The position numbers and the translations under genes are program-made. From Sphingomonas sp. Leaf17 (GTDB lineage Bacteria > Pseudomonadota > Alphaproteobacteria > Sphingomonadales > Sphingomonadaceae): a stretch of DNA of 64,000 nucleotides. The notes beneath the pieces are model-generated. The model was not told the origin of the DNA and searched no databases. It worked only from the letters and a program-made list of their open reading frames with translations. The stretch spans positions 372,001-436,000 of the forward strand of contig NZ_LMKL01000004.1 of NCBI RefSeq assembly GCF_001421505.1, read 5' to 3'. Positions 1 to 9,308 of this stretch are shown one piece after another. How positions within the stretch are numbered: the stretch's first letter is position 1; every line of letters begins with the position of its first letter.

Positions 1-2
1 TG

Positions 3-116
3 GACTGGTGGAGCGCGATGCTGGGCGAGCTTGGCAAATATTTCGACGCCAATCCGGTTGCCGCCAAGGCTGGCGCGGCTGCACCTTCTCCGGGCAAAAC
101 CGCGCCAAAAATCTGA
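3..116 (+). CDS. C-terminal end of an unidentified protein (partial)
   Basis: The reading frame is open from the left edge and ends at a TGA, giving 37 residues that start DWWSAMLGELGKYF and finish with an Ala/Pro/Lys-rich tail. The tail looks like a natural C terminus, but too little is present to name a family. The next gene on the right is on the other strand and convergent, and the spacer contains a 10-base inverted repeat. Coding status rests only on residue composition and the open edge. Confidence 0.4.
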   Translation, partial: DWWSAMLGELGKYFDANPVAAKAGAAAPSPGKTAPKI

Positions 117-136
117 ACGTGTGTCGAGATTGTCGG

Positions 137-176
137 GATCCGGGACTTGGCCGATCCCGGCGGGTCGTCCCGGATC
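137..176. repeat. Intergenic inverted repeat
   Basis: GATCCGGGAC at 137-146 is perfectly complementary to GTCCCGGATC at 167-176, with a 20-base loop. It lies between two convergent genes. There is no T tract on either side, so a classical terminator is not shown. The CCGGGA core resembles the palindrome downstream of recA, which suggests a dispersed intergenic repeat; that is inference. Confidence 0.4.
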
Positions 177-240
177 TTGGGAATATGCCGCTGATTGAGA
201 CCAGTGTCGCTACCCAAGGGCCGCCGCCGTCAGCGGCAGA

Positions 241-768
241 TCACCGTTCCAGCAGGCGCGGCATCAGTTCGACGAAGTTGCAGGGGCGGTGGCGGCTGTC
301 CAGCTGCTCGCGCAGTATCCCGTCCCAACCATCCTTCACCGCGCCGGTCGAACCGGGCAGCGCGAAGATATAGGTGCCGCGCGTGACGCAGGCGCAGGCG
401 CGGGACTGGACCGTCGACGTGCCGATCTTGGCATAGCTGAGCCAGCGGAACAGCTCGCCGAAGCCGTCGATCCTCTTGTCGGCGATCCGGTCGATCGCCT
501 CGGGCGTGACGTCGCGACCGGTGACGCCGGTGCCGCCGGTGGTGATGATGCAATCAATTTGCGGATCGTCGATCCAGCCGTGCAGCCGGGCGACGATCAG
601 GTCCACGTCGTCACGGACGATGGCCCGATCGGCCAGCATATGGCCGGCTTCGATCAGTCGCGCGACCAGCGTATCGCCGGACCGGTCGTCGGCAATGGTT
701 CGCGTGTCGGATACGGTCAGGACGGCAATGCGGACCGGCAGGAACGTCAGCGTCGGATCAATCGGCAC
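241..768 (-). CDS. moaB: Molybdenum cofactor biosynthesis protein MoaB
   Basis: A 175-residue protein of the MoaB/Mog family, which adenylylates molybdopterin before molybdenum insertion in the cytoplasm. The signature stretch TTGGTG is at residues 76-81, followed by GRDVTPEA, and ALPGSTGAV is near residues 136-144; these are the expected molybdopterin-binding motifs. Length fits the family. Its start overlaps the end of the upstream lytic transglycosylase gene by 11 bases, so the two are probably co-transcribed. Mog and the MoaB group cannot be told apart with certainty by eye, but the short single-domain form favours MoaB. No other molybdenum cofactor gene is nearby. Confidence 0.9.
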   Translation of the reverse strand: MPIDPTLTFLPVRIAVLTVSDTRTIADDRSGDTLVARLIEAGHMLADRAIVRDDVDLIVARLHGWIDDPQIDCIITTGGTGVTGRDVTPEAIDRIADKRIDGFGELFRWLSYAKIGTSTVQSRACACVTRGTYIFALPGSTGAVKDGWDGILREQLDSRHRPCNFVELMPRLLER

Positions 769-2638
769 GCGTCACCGTCGACTGCGCGCCCACCGCGGCG
801 TTGATCGCGATCGTTGCCCGGCTGGCGTTGGCGGAGGCGCGGACATTGGGCTGCGCGTTCATGCGGATGGCGGTCGCGCCGGGCAGGCCCGGGAAGCGCG
901 GCCACATGCCCTGCGCCAGCGCCTTGCGGCTGGCCGATGCCGACTTGCCGGCCTGGCCCTCGTACATCCAGTAATTGCGCAGGACGGTGGTCACGTAACC
1001 GCGCGTTTCCCAATAGGGGATGCTTTCGATGTAGAGCAGCGGATCGCCGTGATCGTGGACGATGGCGTTCCAGTCGCCGACCGGGCGCGGACCGGCGTTA
1101 TAGGCGGCGATCACCTTGGGCAGCAGCCCGCCGGTCACGCCGGCCATGTCGCGCAGGCGCTCCAGGTGACGTTGACCGATATCCATGTTGGTCGACGGCT
1201 TGGTCAGCGCTTGCTTGTCGAGCGATCCCAGACCGCGTTCGCGCGCGAAATCGGTCGCCGCGGCCGGCATGATCTGCATCAGGCCGTACGCGCCGGCCGG
1301 GCTGACGACTTTGTTGCGGAAACCGGATTCCTCCAGCGTGTGCGCATAGACGAGGGCCTTGTCGACGCGCCAGCCGCTGTCCGGTGTCCAGTTCGGCGTC
1401 GGATAGCGCGCCTCCGCCGTGGCGGTGACGCCCCTGGGGCAATTATGCGCCAGCCACACCGTGGTCGATGGCAGATCGAGCGATTCGGCGAGGCGAACAA
1501 GATTGCCGAATTCGCGCGGGTCGCCGATCCGTGCCTGTTGCCGGATGACGTCGTCGGCCAGTTCGCTCTCGCCGATCTCGACCAGCGCGGCCGCGACGCG
1601 GACATTGGGTCGCTTGTCGAGCGCGACCCAGTCGGTCGCGACGAGGCCGCCAAGCGGCTTGCCCTTGTCGCGCATGGCCAAGGCCTGACGCGCGAGCTGA
1701 CCATAGAAACTCTCGGTGAACTGCGCCGCCGACTTCAGCCGTGCCTCGACCCGGTCGGGTCGTCCGCAGGCCATGTCGGCGCGCGATGCCCAGTAGAGGG
1801 CGGCCGCGCGCATATCGACATCGCCGGCCCGCGCCGCGACGTTTTCAAAGCTGCTTTCGGTCGCGCTGCAATCCTGCTGACGCCACGCGGCCAGCGCGCC
1901 GGTCCAGCGCCCGCTGGTCGCCCAGTCGCCAGTGCCGGATGCCGCCTTCGCGCCCATTGCGCGGGCGTTCACGTCGTCGTCGCGCAGGAAATACATCCAG
2001 GCGATCTTGGCCTGCCATTCGGTCTGCGCATCGGGCGTCAGGCCGGCGGTCGCATCGAGCAGGGCCTGCGCCTCCGGGGCCATGTCGCCCTTGACGTAGG
2101 GCTGCATCTTCACGGCGAGGTCGGCGGCGATCATGTCGCTCTTGACGCTGGCGGCGCGGACGCGACGGGGGGCGCCATCCTGCCAGATCAGCCGCTGTGC
2201 GACGGGCAGCGGCGGCAGTTCGACCGCGCCCCCCTGACTTTGCCCCATACGGCTCTGTCCCATACGGCTCTGGGCCATGCGGGCAAGCTGCGCCGCCTGT
2301 GGCAGCTCGGGTGCCTCGTTCAGCAGGGCGACCAGCGGTTCCAGCGCAACCTTGGGCGATCCCTTGGCGGTGTACAGTTCGGCGCGGGCGATCGCATGCA
2401 GCGGGCCGGGCTTCATCGCGTCGAGCTGCAACTGCGCATCGGTCCACTTGCCGTCGCGGATGGCGGCGAAGACGGCGCGGTAATTCTCGCGCTGGGTCGC
2501 GTCCATCTGGCCCGGAATGGGGGCCTGCGCGGCCGGCATCGTGCGCACATCGCCGTTGTCCCCGGCTTCGGCCGGAGCGGCCAGCGCGGGCGACGTAACG
2601 AGAACGAGGCTCGCGGCCAGGCTCAAAGTGCGGATCAT
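758..2638 (-). CDS. Soluble lytic murein transglycosylase (SLT family)
   Basis: A 626-residue exported enzyme that would cleave the peptidoglycan glycan strand to form 1,6-anhydromuramyl ends in the periplasm. The chosen ATG gives a clear signal peptide ([20 protein letters not shown]). A long helical region similar to the Slt70 superhelix follows, and the C-terminal catalytic domain has EESGF with the catalytic glutamate near residue 437, then [11 protein letters not shown] and AYNAGP. A longer frame upstream would spoil the signal peptide. The start overlaps the stop of the preceding gene as ATGA, and the 3' end overlaps moaB. Assignment is firm at family level; the exact Slt subfamily is not. 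Confidence 0.93.
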   Translation of the reverse strand: MIRTLSLAASLVLVTSPALAAPAEAGDNGDVRTMPAAQAPIPGQMDATQRENYRAVFAAIRDGKWTDAQLQLDAMKPGPLHAIARAELYTAKGSPKVALEPLVALLNEAPELPQAAQLARMAQSRMGQSRMGQSQGGAVELPPLPVAQRLIWQDGAPRRVRAASVKSDMIAADLAVKMQPYVKGDMAPEAQALLDATAGLTPDAQTEWQAKIAWMYFLRDDDVNARAMGAKAASGTGDWATSGRWTGALAAWRQQDCSATESSFENVAARAGDVDMRAAALYWASRADMACGRPDRVEARLKSAAQFTESFYGQLARQALAMRDKGKPLGGLVATDWVALDKRPNVRVAAALVEIGESELADDVIRQQARIGDPREFGNLVRLAESLDLPSTTVWLAHNCPRGVTATAEARYPTPNWTPDSGWRVDKALVYAHTLEESGFRNKVVSPAGAYGLMQIMPAAATDFARERGLGSLDKQALTKPSTNMDIGQRHLERLRDMAGVTGGLLPKVIAAYNAGPRPVGDWNAIVHDHGDPLLYIESIPYWETRGYVTTVLRNYWMYEGQAGKSASASRKALAQGMWPRFPGLPGATAIRMNAQPNVRASANASRATIAINAAVGAQSTVTRAD

Positions 2639-3408
2639 TCGGTCAGTCCCCCGATCAGCAGCTGCAAATCCTTCCACGCATCGGCCTTCGCGATCGGCTT
2701 TTCGATCAGGAAGCGCGGGTGGTGGCTTGCCACGGCCTCACTATGCGCATCACCATAGTTAAAGCGGTGTAAAGTACCGCGCGCGCTCATGAAATCCATC
2801 CCGAGGACGGCACGGCTCGCCGCATTGCCCATCAGGAACAGGCGTTTCGGCGCGACCAGCGCGACATGGGCGCGGGCGACTTCACCCAGCCGGGCGTCGA
2901 GATCGCGCGCGACACGCCCCGCCGCCGGGCGTTTGACGCATACCGACGCGACATGCACCGAATCACGCGACTGGCCGATCGCCGCCAGCATGCGGTCGAA
3001 CAGCCGCCCGACGGTGCCCGACAATAATTTTTCCGCGTCGCAATCCTCGCGGTCGGGCTGGTCGACCAGCACCATGATCGCCGCGTCGACCGGGCCGCTG
3101 GCCAGGATGGTCGCGCCCGGCCAGCCGGCCTCCGGGGCATGGGGGCCGCCACGCCAGTCGAGGAAGGCGGCGATGGTATCGGGCATTGCCGGCACGGGAA
3201 CGTCGCTCGCGAGTGCCGTGGCAGGCGGCGATGCCGTAACGTCGGCGACCGGCGCAGGCTTTGCGGGGGGCGGCAGGATCACCGGCTCCTCCACGACCAG
3301 CCAGTCGCGCGGCGCGTCCTCGACCAGCACGTCGACGCCGGCCTCCTGCCACCAGTCCAGCGTGCTCGCGGTCAATGCCGCCCAGTCTATTGCCTGATCT
3401 GCCCCCAT
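2635..3408 (-). CDS. Uracil-DNA glycosylase-like protein with altered motifs
   Basis: About 257 residues. The second half follows the layout of type 4/5 uracil-DNA glycosylases: GRLFDRMLAAIG, a VCVKRP segment, a LFLMGNAASRAVLG segment, and a final SHHPRFL that corresponds to the HP-x-x-L motif. The first motif, usually GEAPG followed by acidic residues, is here LVDQPDRED, and the two N-terminal iron-sulfur cysteines are absent, so enzymatic activity is doubtful. The first about 90 residues are Pro/Ala-rich and linker-like. It is first in an operon with the transglycosylase and moaB (ATGA overlap). The start could be either of two Met codons six bases apart. Confidence 0.75.
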   Translation of the reverse strand: MGADQAIDWAALTASTLDWWQEAGVDVLVEDAPRDWLVVEEPVILPPPAKPAPVADVTASPPATALASDVPVPAMPDTIAAFLDWRGGPHAPEAGWPGATILASGPVDAAIMVLVDQPDREDCDAEKLLSGTVGRLFDRMLAAIGQSRDSVHVASVCVKRPAAGRVARDLDARLGEVARAHVALVAPKRLFLMGNAASRAVLGMDFMSARGTLHRFNYGDAHSEAVASHHPRFLIEKPIAKADAWKDLQLLIGGLTE

Positions 3409-3523
3409 GACCACCCTATAGCTGCCCGGTTGACGTGGCGGTCAACTTGATTGAGTGGCTTGACGGACAGGACGTTGCCGCTGCGCGCCCGACCGACGGG
3501 TCCGCGCGGGCGCCTGCGGGAGA

Positions 3524-5185
3524 GTGATGATGAGCGACCGCGAATCCATGCCGTACGACGTCGTGATCGTCGGTGCCGGCCCGGCGGGCCTGAGTGCCGC
3601 GATCCGCCTGAAACAGCTGGCGACCGGGGCCGGGCGCGAGCTGTCGGTCTGCGTCCTGGAAAAAGGGTCGGAGGTTGGCGCGCACATCCTGTCGGGCGCG
3701 GTCATCGACCCGCGCAGTCTCGACGAGCTGCTCCCCGACTGGCGCGACCAGGGGTGCCCGCTGGCCGAAGTGCCGGTGACCGACAACCAGCACTGGGTGC
3801 TGAGCGCGACCAAGCGCCGCTCGCTGCCGCATTTCCTGACGCCCCCGTTCATGCACAACAAGGGCACCTACACCGGAAGCCTTGCCAATCTGTGCCGCTG
3901 GCTGGCGGGACAGGCCGAGGAACTGGGCGTCGAGATCTTCCCCGGTTTCGCGGCGGCCGAAATCCTGTTCGACGACAGCGGGCGGGTGAAGGGTGTCGCG
4001 ACCGGCGACATGGGCGTCGCACGCGACGGCACGCACAAGGGCGACTATACGCCGGGGCTGGAACTCCACGCGAAGTACACCTTCTTTGCGGAAGGGGTGC
4101 GCGGGCACCTGTCCAAGGAGATTATCCGCACCTTCGATCTGGCCAAGGACAGCCAGCCGCAGGTCTACGGCCTTGGCGTCAAGGAATTGTGGGACATCGA
4201 CCCCGCCAGGCACGCGCCCGGCCGGGTGATCCATACGCAGGGGTGGCCGCTGGGTGACGGCGCGAACGGCGGCGGCTTCATCTATCATCAGGCCAATGGC
4301 CAGGTCGCGCTGGGCTTCGTGACATGGCTGAACTACCGCAACCCGTATCTGTCGCCGTTCCAGGAAATGCAGCGGTGGAAGACGCACCCGGAGATCGCCG
4401 AACTGCTCAAGGGGGCCAAGCGCGTTTCGTACGGCGCGCGCGCGATCAACGACGGCGGGTTGCAGTCGATCCCGAAGCTGACCTTCAACGGCGGCGTGCT
4501 GGTCGGCTGTTCGGCCGGGTTCCTGAACGTGCCGCGGATCAAGGGCACGCACACCGCGATGAAGTCCGGCATGATGGCGGCGGAGGCGGCATTCGCGGCG
4601 ATCGGCGAGGGGCGCGAGCATGACGAGCTGACCGCCTATACCGCCGCGTTCGAGGCGAGCTGGGTGAAGAAGGAGCTGTCGGTCGTCCGCAACGTCGTGC
4701 CGCTGGTCAAGAAGTTTGGTGATTTCGTCGGATCGGCGCTGGCCGGCGTCACGATGTGGGCCGAGCATATCGGCATCAAGATGCCGTTCACGCTCGGTCA
4801 TCATCCCGATCACGAAAGCCTGTGGCGCAAGGATGAGGTCGCGCCGATCGTCTATCCCAAGGCGGACGGGGTGCTGACCTTCGACCGGCTGTCGTCGGTG
4901 TTCCTGTCGAACACCAACCATGAGGAGGACCAGCCGGTCCACCTGACGCTGAAGGATCCCGACATCCCGATCCGCCATAATCTGCCGCTGTATGACGAAC
5001 CGGCGCAGCGTTATTGCCCGGCCGGCGTTTATGAGGTCGTGGGCGTGGAGACGGGCGATCCAAAGTTCGTCATCAACGCGCAGAATTGCGTCCACTGCAA
5101 GACCTGCGATATCAAGGATCCGACCCAGAATATCAACTGGGTCGTACCGGAAGGCGGCGGAGGCCCGAACTATCCCAATATGTAA
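3524..5185 (+). CDS. Electron transfer flavoprotein-ubiquinone oxidoreductase
   Basis: A 553-residue membrane-associated flavoenzyme that passes electrons from ETF, reduced by acyl-CoA and amino acid dehydrogenases, to ubiquinone. The FAD-binding Rossmann motif GAGPAGLSAAIRLK lies near residues 17-30, and GSEVGAHILSGAVIDP follows in the expected place. The C-terminal 4Fe-4S domain carries RYCPAGVYE and NCVHCKTCDIKDP, supplying the four cysteines. Length is typical for alphaproteobacterial homologues. The start lies in a run of ATG codons (MMMSD), so the exact Met is uncertain by two codons. It is divergent from the glycosylase-like gene, leaving about 115 bases for promoters. Confidence 0.97.
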   Translation: MMMSDRESMPYDVVIVGAGPAGLSAAIRLKQLATGAGRELSVCVLEKGSEVGAHILSGAVIDPRSLDELLPDWRDQGCPLAEVPVTDNQHWVLSATKRRSLPHFLTPPFMHNKGTYTGSLANLCRWLAGQAEELGVEIFPGFAAAEILFDDSGRVKGVATGDMGVARDGTHKGDYTPGLELHAKYTFFAEGVRGHLSKEIIRTFDLAKDSQPQVYGLGVKELWDIDPARHAPGRVIHTQGWPLGDGANGGGFIYHQANGQVALGFVTWLNYRNPYLSPFQEMQRWKTHPEIAELLKGAKRVSYGARAINDGGLQSIPKLTFNGGVLVGCSAGFLNVPRIKGTHTAMKSGMMAAEAAFAAIGEGREHDELTAYTAAFEASWVKKELSVVRNVVPLVKKFGDFVGSALAGVTMWAEHIGIKMPFTLGHHPDHESLWRKDEVAPIVYPKADGVLTFDRLSSVFLSNTNHEEDQPVHLTLKDPDIPIRHNLPLYDEPAQRYCPAGVYEVVGVETGDPKFVINAQNCVHCKTCDIKDPTQNINWVVPEGGGGPNYPNM

Positions 5186-5189
5186 GCAT

Positions 5190-6809
5190 CTGATCTTCGC
5201 ACTGGGTCTGAACACGGCGACGTTCGGCGTCGTGGCCGTGCCGGCCCGGGCCGATACCGGCGACCTGTCCGCCTATCTGCGTGGTCGCGCCGCCGAGGCC
5301 GCTGGCCGTCCCGCCGTCGCGCTCGATGCATATGCGACGGCGCTGGCGGCATCGCCGGCCAATCCGGTCATCGCCGCGCCCGCCTACCGCGCGGCGCTCA
5401 ACCATGGGGATATCGCGCTGGCCCGGCGTGCGGCCGGCGTGTTGCAGGCGGCAGGCGTGGCACCGGCGGACGTGGCCCTGCTGGCGATCGCCGATGCCGC
5501 GCATGCCGGCGACCCGCGTATGGCCCGGCTGGCCGTGCAACGGTTGCAGGCCGGACCGCTGATGGCGCTGACGCCGGCGATCGAGGGCTGGATCGCGCTG
5601 ACCGAGGGGCGCGCATCGCCTGCGCCGGCCGGGCCGGTCAGCGACGACGCCGTCGCCCGCCGCTTCACCGCGGAGGCGCGGGTCCAGTTGCTGATCGCCA
5701 GCGGACAGGTCGATGCGGGATTGGCCGGACTCGACGCCCTGGGCGGCGCGCGCGCGCCGCTCGACCTGCGCATCGCGGTCGCACGCCTGCTGGCCGGGCA
5801 GGGACGCGGCGAACAGGCAGCGGCCCTGTTGCCGGGCGATGCGCCGATGCTGGCGGCGTTGCGCAAGGCCCCCGGCGTCCGGCCGAGCATGGCGTTCGGC
5901 ATTTCGCGTATCTTCACCCGCGTCGCCGCCGATCTGGCGACCGGCGAAACGGGTACGATGGCGATCGCGCTGGGCCGGATCGCGCTGGTGGCCGATCCGG
6001 CCAACGACCGTGCCCGGCTGATCCTGGCCGATGCCCTGTCGCGCAGCGGGGCGACGGACGATGCGCTGTCCGTGCTGGCGGCGATCGACCGGTCAGGCCC
6101 CTATGCCGGGGCGGTCGCGGCGGCGCGGGTTGCGGTACTCGCGCTGGCCGGGCGATCCGACCCGGTGCTGGCCGAAACCGCGCTGGTCGAGGCGCGCGCG
6201 CTTGCCGACCGCGCCGACGCCGGCCCCGACGACTGGCAGCGGTACGCCGACCTGTTGACCGCCGCAGCGCGCCCGGCGGAGGCGGCGACCTGGTATGCGC
6301 GGGTCACCAAGGCCCCGGACACCGCCGACGACTGGGCGGCGTGGCTGCAATATGGCGGCGCGCTGGACGAGGCGGGGCAGTGGCTGCGCGCCGAACCCGC
6401 GCTGGTCCGGGCGGTCGCGCTGGCCCCGGCCGAACCGCTGGCGCTGAACTATCTGGGCTATGCGCGGATCGTGCGGGGCGAGGACATGGCCGCATCGGCG
6501 CGGATGCTGGAGCGGGCGCGGGCGTTGAAGCCAGACGATCCGTCGATTATCGATTCGCTGGGCTGGGCCTATCACCTGACCGGCGACAGCGCGCGCGCGC
6601 TGCCGCTGCTGGAACGGGCCGCCGCCGCCGCCCCCACCAACGCCGAGATCGCCGAGCATCTGGGCGATGCCTACTGGACGCTCGGGCGGCGATATGACGC
6701 ACGCTACGCCTGGCGCGCGGCGGCCGTGGTGGCGGATGCCACGACCGACGCACGGCTTGCCGGCAAGATCGCGGGCGGACTGGCCACCGCAAAGGAACGT
6801 TCGCGGTGA
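5190..6809 (+). CDS. Exported tetratricopeptide-repeat protein
   Basis: About 539 residues with TPR-type helix pairs throughout, clearest in the C-terminal third (LALNYLGYARI, DPSIIDSLGWAYHLTGD, NAEIAEHLGDAYWTLGR). These repeats mediate protein-protein contacts; the partner is unknown. The N terminus reads LIFALGLNTATFGVVAVPARA, a good Sec signal peptide ending at ADTGD, but the frame has no ATG, GTG or TTG before the GTG at 5232, which would cut into the signal. I therefore place the start at CTG 5190, just after the preceding stop; this is inference. The 3' end overlaps ispE as GTGA, so the two genes are translationally coupled. Confidence 0.85.
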   Translation: MIFALGLNTATFGVVAVPARADTGDLSAYLRGRAAEAAGRPAVALDAYATALAASPANPVIAAPAYRAALNHGDIALARRAAGVLQAAGVAPADVALLAIADAAHAGDPRMARLAVQRLQAGPLMALTPAIEGWIALTEGRASPAPAGPVSDDAVARRFTAEARVQLLIASGQVDAGLAGLDALGGARAPLDLRIAVARLLAGQGRGEQAAALLPGDAPMLAALRKAPGVRPSMAFGISRIFTRVAADLATGETGTMAIALGRIALVADPANDRARLILADALSRSGATDDALSVLAAIDRSGPYAGAVAAARVAVLALAGRSDPVLAETALVEARALADRADAGPDDWQRYADLLTAAARPAEAATWYARVTKAPDTADDWAAWLQYGGALDEAGQWLRAEPALVRAVALAPAEPLALNYLGYARIVRGEDMAASARMLERARALKPDDPSIIDSLGWAYHLTGDSARALPLLERAAAAAPTNAEIAEHLGDAYWTLGRRYDARYAWRAAAVVADATTDARLAGKIAGGLATAKERSR

Positions 6810-7630
6810 TCTTCGAAACCGCGCCGGCGAAGGTCAATCTGGCACTGCACGTCCGACGCCGTCGCGCCGATGGCTATCACGAGATCGAGACGCTGTTCGC
6901 CTTCTGCGCGGATGGCGACACGGTGTCGCTGACCCCGGCCGATACGGGGTCGCTGACGATCACCGGACCGTTTTCGGCCGGACTGTCGACCGGCGACGAT
7001 AATCTTGTCCAGCGCGCCGCGACTGCGTTTGCGGGGGCGTTCGGCGTGGATCAATCTTTTGCGATCCGGCTGGACAAGCATCTGCCGGTCGCGTCGGGTA
7101 TCGGCGGCGGGTCGGCGGATGCGGCGGCGACCTTGCACGCGCTGGCGCGGTGGCGCGGGATCGACCGGGATGCGCCGCAGCTGGTGGCGATCGCCGCCGC
7201 GCTTGGCGCCGACGTGCCCGCCTGCCTGTCGGGGCGGACCGCGCTGGGGACGGGCAGGGGTGATGACCTGCGCATGCTGAAGGGGCTGTCCGGCACGCCG
7301 ATCCTGCTGGTCAATCCGCGGGTCGGGGTATCGACGGCGGCGGTGTTCGGCGGATGGGACGGGGTCGATCGCGGCGCGATTGGCGACGGCGACCTGCTGG
7401 CGATGGCGCGTGGCGGGCGCAACGACCTGGAGCCGCCGGCGCGCGCGGTCGCACCGGTCATCGGCGCGGTGCGCGAACTGCTCGACGCGGCGCCGGGGAT
7501 GATCCTGTCGCGCATGTCGGGATCGGGTGCGACGTGTTTCGCCTTGTTCGACTCCGCCGCCGACCGTGCCAGGGCAGCGCGGACGGCCGCAGTGCAAGGC
7601 TGGTGGTGCCTCGAATCGACACTGAGCTGA
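6806..7630 (+). CDS. ispE: 4-diphosphocytidyl-2-C-methyl-D-erythritol kinase
   Basis: A 274-residue GHMP kinase that phosphorylates 4-diphosphocytidyl-methylerythritol in the MEP isoprenoid pathway. The N-terminal APAKVNLALHV and the ATP-binding glycine-rich LPVASGIGGGSADAAATL near residues 91-108 are diagnostic; the C-terminal SGSGATCFALF motif is also present. Length is close to the family norm. It starts with GTG overlapping the stop of the TPR gene (GTGA). Another MEP-pathway gene, dxr, lies 20 kb to the right. Confidence 0.95.
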   Translation: MIFETAPAKVNLALHVRRRRADGYHEIETLFAFCADGDTVSLTPADTGSLTITGPFSAGLSTGDDNLVQRAATAFAGAFGVDQSFAIRLDKHLPVASGIGGGSADAAATLHALARWRGIDRDAPQLVAIAAALGADVPACLSGRTALGTGRGDDLRMLKGLSGTPILLVNPRVGVSTAAVFGGWDGVDRGAIGDGDLLAMARGGRNDLEPPARAVAPVIGAVRELLDAAPGMILSRMSGSGATCFALFDSAADRARAARTAAVQGWWCLESTLS

Positions 7631-7784
7631 GCATCGCTGTGCCGCAGCGGGACAGTGGGTCACGGCGCGGACACTGGAAATCCACGGCATTCTGGGCTTG
7701 TCTGGCAACGAGCAATCGGGTCCGTCGCCGCAAGGCCCCACGCCCGACCATGATCCCCGGCACCCGCCGGGCGTCAGCCATTTC

Positions 7785-7819
7785 GGGGCGGTCGTCCAAT
7801 CGGATGGCCGCCCCATTTT
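7785..7819 (+). terminator. Probable terminator after ispE
   Basis: GGGGCGG at 7785-7791 pairs with CCGCCCC at 7808-7814, and ATTTTG follows. The T tract is short, so termination may be partial. It separates ispE from the recA control region. Confidence 0.4.
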
Positions 7820-7840
7820 GCATTCCGGACCGATTATTTC

Positions 7841-7855
7841 GTTCGCCACTTGTTC
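7841..7855 (+). promoter_or_regulatory. LexA SOS box upstream of recA
   Basis: The sequence is GTTC-GCCACTT-GTTC, an exact match to the GTTC-N7-GTTC operator known for alphaproteobacterial LexA. It lies 76 bases before the recA ATG. Its second half overlaps the proposed -35 element, which explains repression. The spacing and perfect half-sites make this a strong call. Confidence 0.85.
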
Positions 7856-7878
7856 CGCAGGAACAAATGCAATACATG
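7850..7878 (+). promoter_or_regulatory. Candidate recA promoter
   Basis: TTGTTC at 7850-7855 and TACATG at 7873-7878 are separated by 17 bases and precede recA by 53 bases. The hexamers are only moderate matches to the sigma-70 consensus. The main support is the overlap of the -35 with the LexA box. A second palindrome, TTGTTCC-GCA-GGAACAA (7850-7866), sits on the same bases. Confidence 0.5.
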
Positions 7879-7931
7879 GTGCATGACGCGTTGTACGCGA
7901 CGCACAGATGCTTTAGCGACGGGAGCGATAA

Positions 7932-9017
7932 ATGGCCGCCAATCTGAAGGTAATCAATTCCGGCATGGCAAGCGCAACCGACAAGCAGACCGCTGACCGC
8001 GCCAAGGCGCTCGAAGCCGCCCTCGCACAGATCGACCGTGCCTTCGGCAAGGGGTCGGCCATGAAGCTGGGGTCCAAGGAGACGATGCAGGTCGAGGTGA
8101 TCTCGACCGGGTCGCTCGGCCTAGACATCGCACTGGGTGTCGGCGGCTTGCCGCGCGGCCGCGTGATCGAGATCTATGGCCCGGAAAGCTCGGGCAAGAC
8201 GACGCTGGCGCTGCACGTCATCGCCGAAGCGCAGAAGGGTGGCGGCACCGCCGCGTTCGTCGACGCCGAACACGCGCTCGACCCGGTCTATGCCAAGAAG
8301 CTGGGCGTCAACATCGACGAACTGATCGTGTCGCAGCCGGACACCGGCGAGCAGGCGCTGGAAATCGTCGACACGCTGGTCCGTTCCAACGCGATCGACG
8401 TGCTGGTGGTCGATTCGGTCGCGGCGCTTGTGCCGCGCGCGGAAATCGAGGGCGAGATGGGCGACAGCCATGTCGGGCTTCAGGCGCGTCTGATGTCGCA
8501 GTCGCTGCGCAAGCTGACCGGGTCGATCAGCCGGTCGCGCTGCATGGTGATCTTCATCAACCAGCTGCGCATGAAGATCGGCGTGATGTACGGCAATCCC
8601 GAGACGACGACCGGTGGTAACGCGCTGAAGTTCTACGCCTCGGTCCGGCTCGATATCCGTCGGACCGGTGCGATCAAGACCGGTGAGGACGTGGTCGGCA
8701 ATGCCACCCGCGTGAAGGTGGTGAAGAACAAGGTCGCGCCGCCGTTCAAGCAGGTCGAGTTCGACATCATGTACGGGCAGGGCGTGTCGAAGATCGGCGA
8801 GATCCTCGATCTGGGCGTCAAGGCCGGGCTGGTCGAGAAATCGGGGTCGTGGTTCAGCTATGACAGCGTCCGCATCGGTCAGGGCCGCGAGAATGCGAAG
8901 GCGTTCCTGAAGGAAAATACCGAGATGGCCGACCGGCTGGAGGCGGCGATCCGCCACCGGACCGACAAGGTCGCCGAGGAACTGATGGTCGGCCCCAGCG
9001 ACGAGGACGATGTCTGA
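7932..9017 (+). CDS. recA: Recombinase RecA
   Basis: A 361-residue DNA-dependent ATPase for homologous recombination and SOS induction through LexA cleavage. Walker A is GPESSGKT at residues 83-90, and Walker B is the [10 protein letters not shown] stretch. [27 protein letters not shown] carries loop L2 and its neighbours. The C-terminal acidic tail ends in PSDEDDV. The ATG used gives the usual alphaproteobacterial N-terminal extension; the Met at residue 12 is a possible alternative. It is controlled by the LexA box upstream and followed by a strong terminator. Confidence 0.99.
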   Translation: MAANLKVINSGMASATDKQTADRAKALEAALAQIDRAFGKGSAMKLGSKETMQVEVISTGSLGLDIALGVGGLPRGRVIEIYGPESSGKTTLALHVIAEAQKGGGTAAFVDAEHALDPVYAKKLGVNIDELIVSQPDTGEQALEIVDTLVRSNAIDVLVVDSVAALVPRAEIEGEMGDSHVGLQARLMSQSLRKLTGSISRSRCMVIFINQLRMKIGVMYGNPETTTGGNALKFYASVRLDIRRTGAIKTGEDVVGNATRVKVVKNKVAPPFKQVEFDIMYGQGVSKIGEILDLGVKAGLVEKSGSWFSYDSVRIGQGRENAKAFLKENTEMADRLEAAIRHRTDKVAEELMVGPSDEDDV

Positions 9018-9049
9018 TCGGTGCGATTGCCGATCGGAAGAAAGAAAAA

Positions 9050-9076
9050 GGCTCGCCATGATGGCGGGCCTTTTTT
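9050..9076 (+). terminator. Rho-independent terminator of recA
   Basis: GGCTCGCCAT at 9050-9059 pairs with ATGGCGGGCC at 9061-9070, apart from one T-G pair, and six Ts follow directly. It starts 32 bases after the recA stop. Confidence 0.85.
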
Positions 9077-9148
9077 CGTGGTGCCATATCTGGTCCGCAC
9101 GGTTCAGGCAGGACCGACGCTCACCCGGACAACGTCTTTTCGATCGTC

Positions 9149-9169
9149 ATCCCGGGTCAGGCCCGGGAT
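9149..9169. repeat. CCCGGG-type intergenic palindrome
   Basis: ATCCCGGG-TCAGG-CCCGGGAT is a perfect 8-base inverted repeat with a 5-base loop, preceded by CGTC. This form matches the short dispersed intergenic repeat commonly seen in sphingomonads and other alphaproteobacteria. One copy is clear in the window; the inverted repeat near base 150 may be a degenerate relative. Confidence 0.5.
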
Positions 9170-9308
9170 ATCGGAGAAATCAGTAGGGGTCAGTTGCAAG
9201 GACGGTAAACGTCGAATCGGTCCTGCGGATTGTTATCGGCGGGGCTGGTCACGAACCACAACTTCACTAACTTCGCGACCTGTTGGTGACCATCGGAGGC
9301 CGATAACC

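Noticed and set aside
476-2758. 760-codon plus-strand frame over the transglycosylase gene
   Set aside because: Shadow of a gene with clear signal peptide and SLT motifs on the other strand.
3416-5215. 599-codon minus-strand frame over the ETF-QO gene
   Set aside because: Antisense shadow; no ribosome site and no family resemblance.
6093-6659. 188-codon minus-strand frame over the TPR gene
   Set aside because: Gly/Arg-rich shadow of TPR codons.
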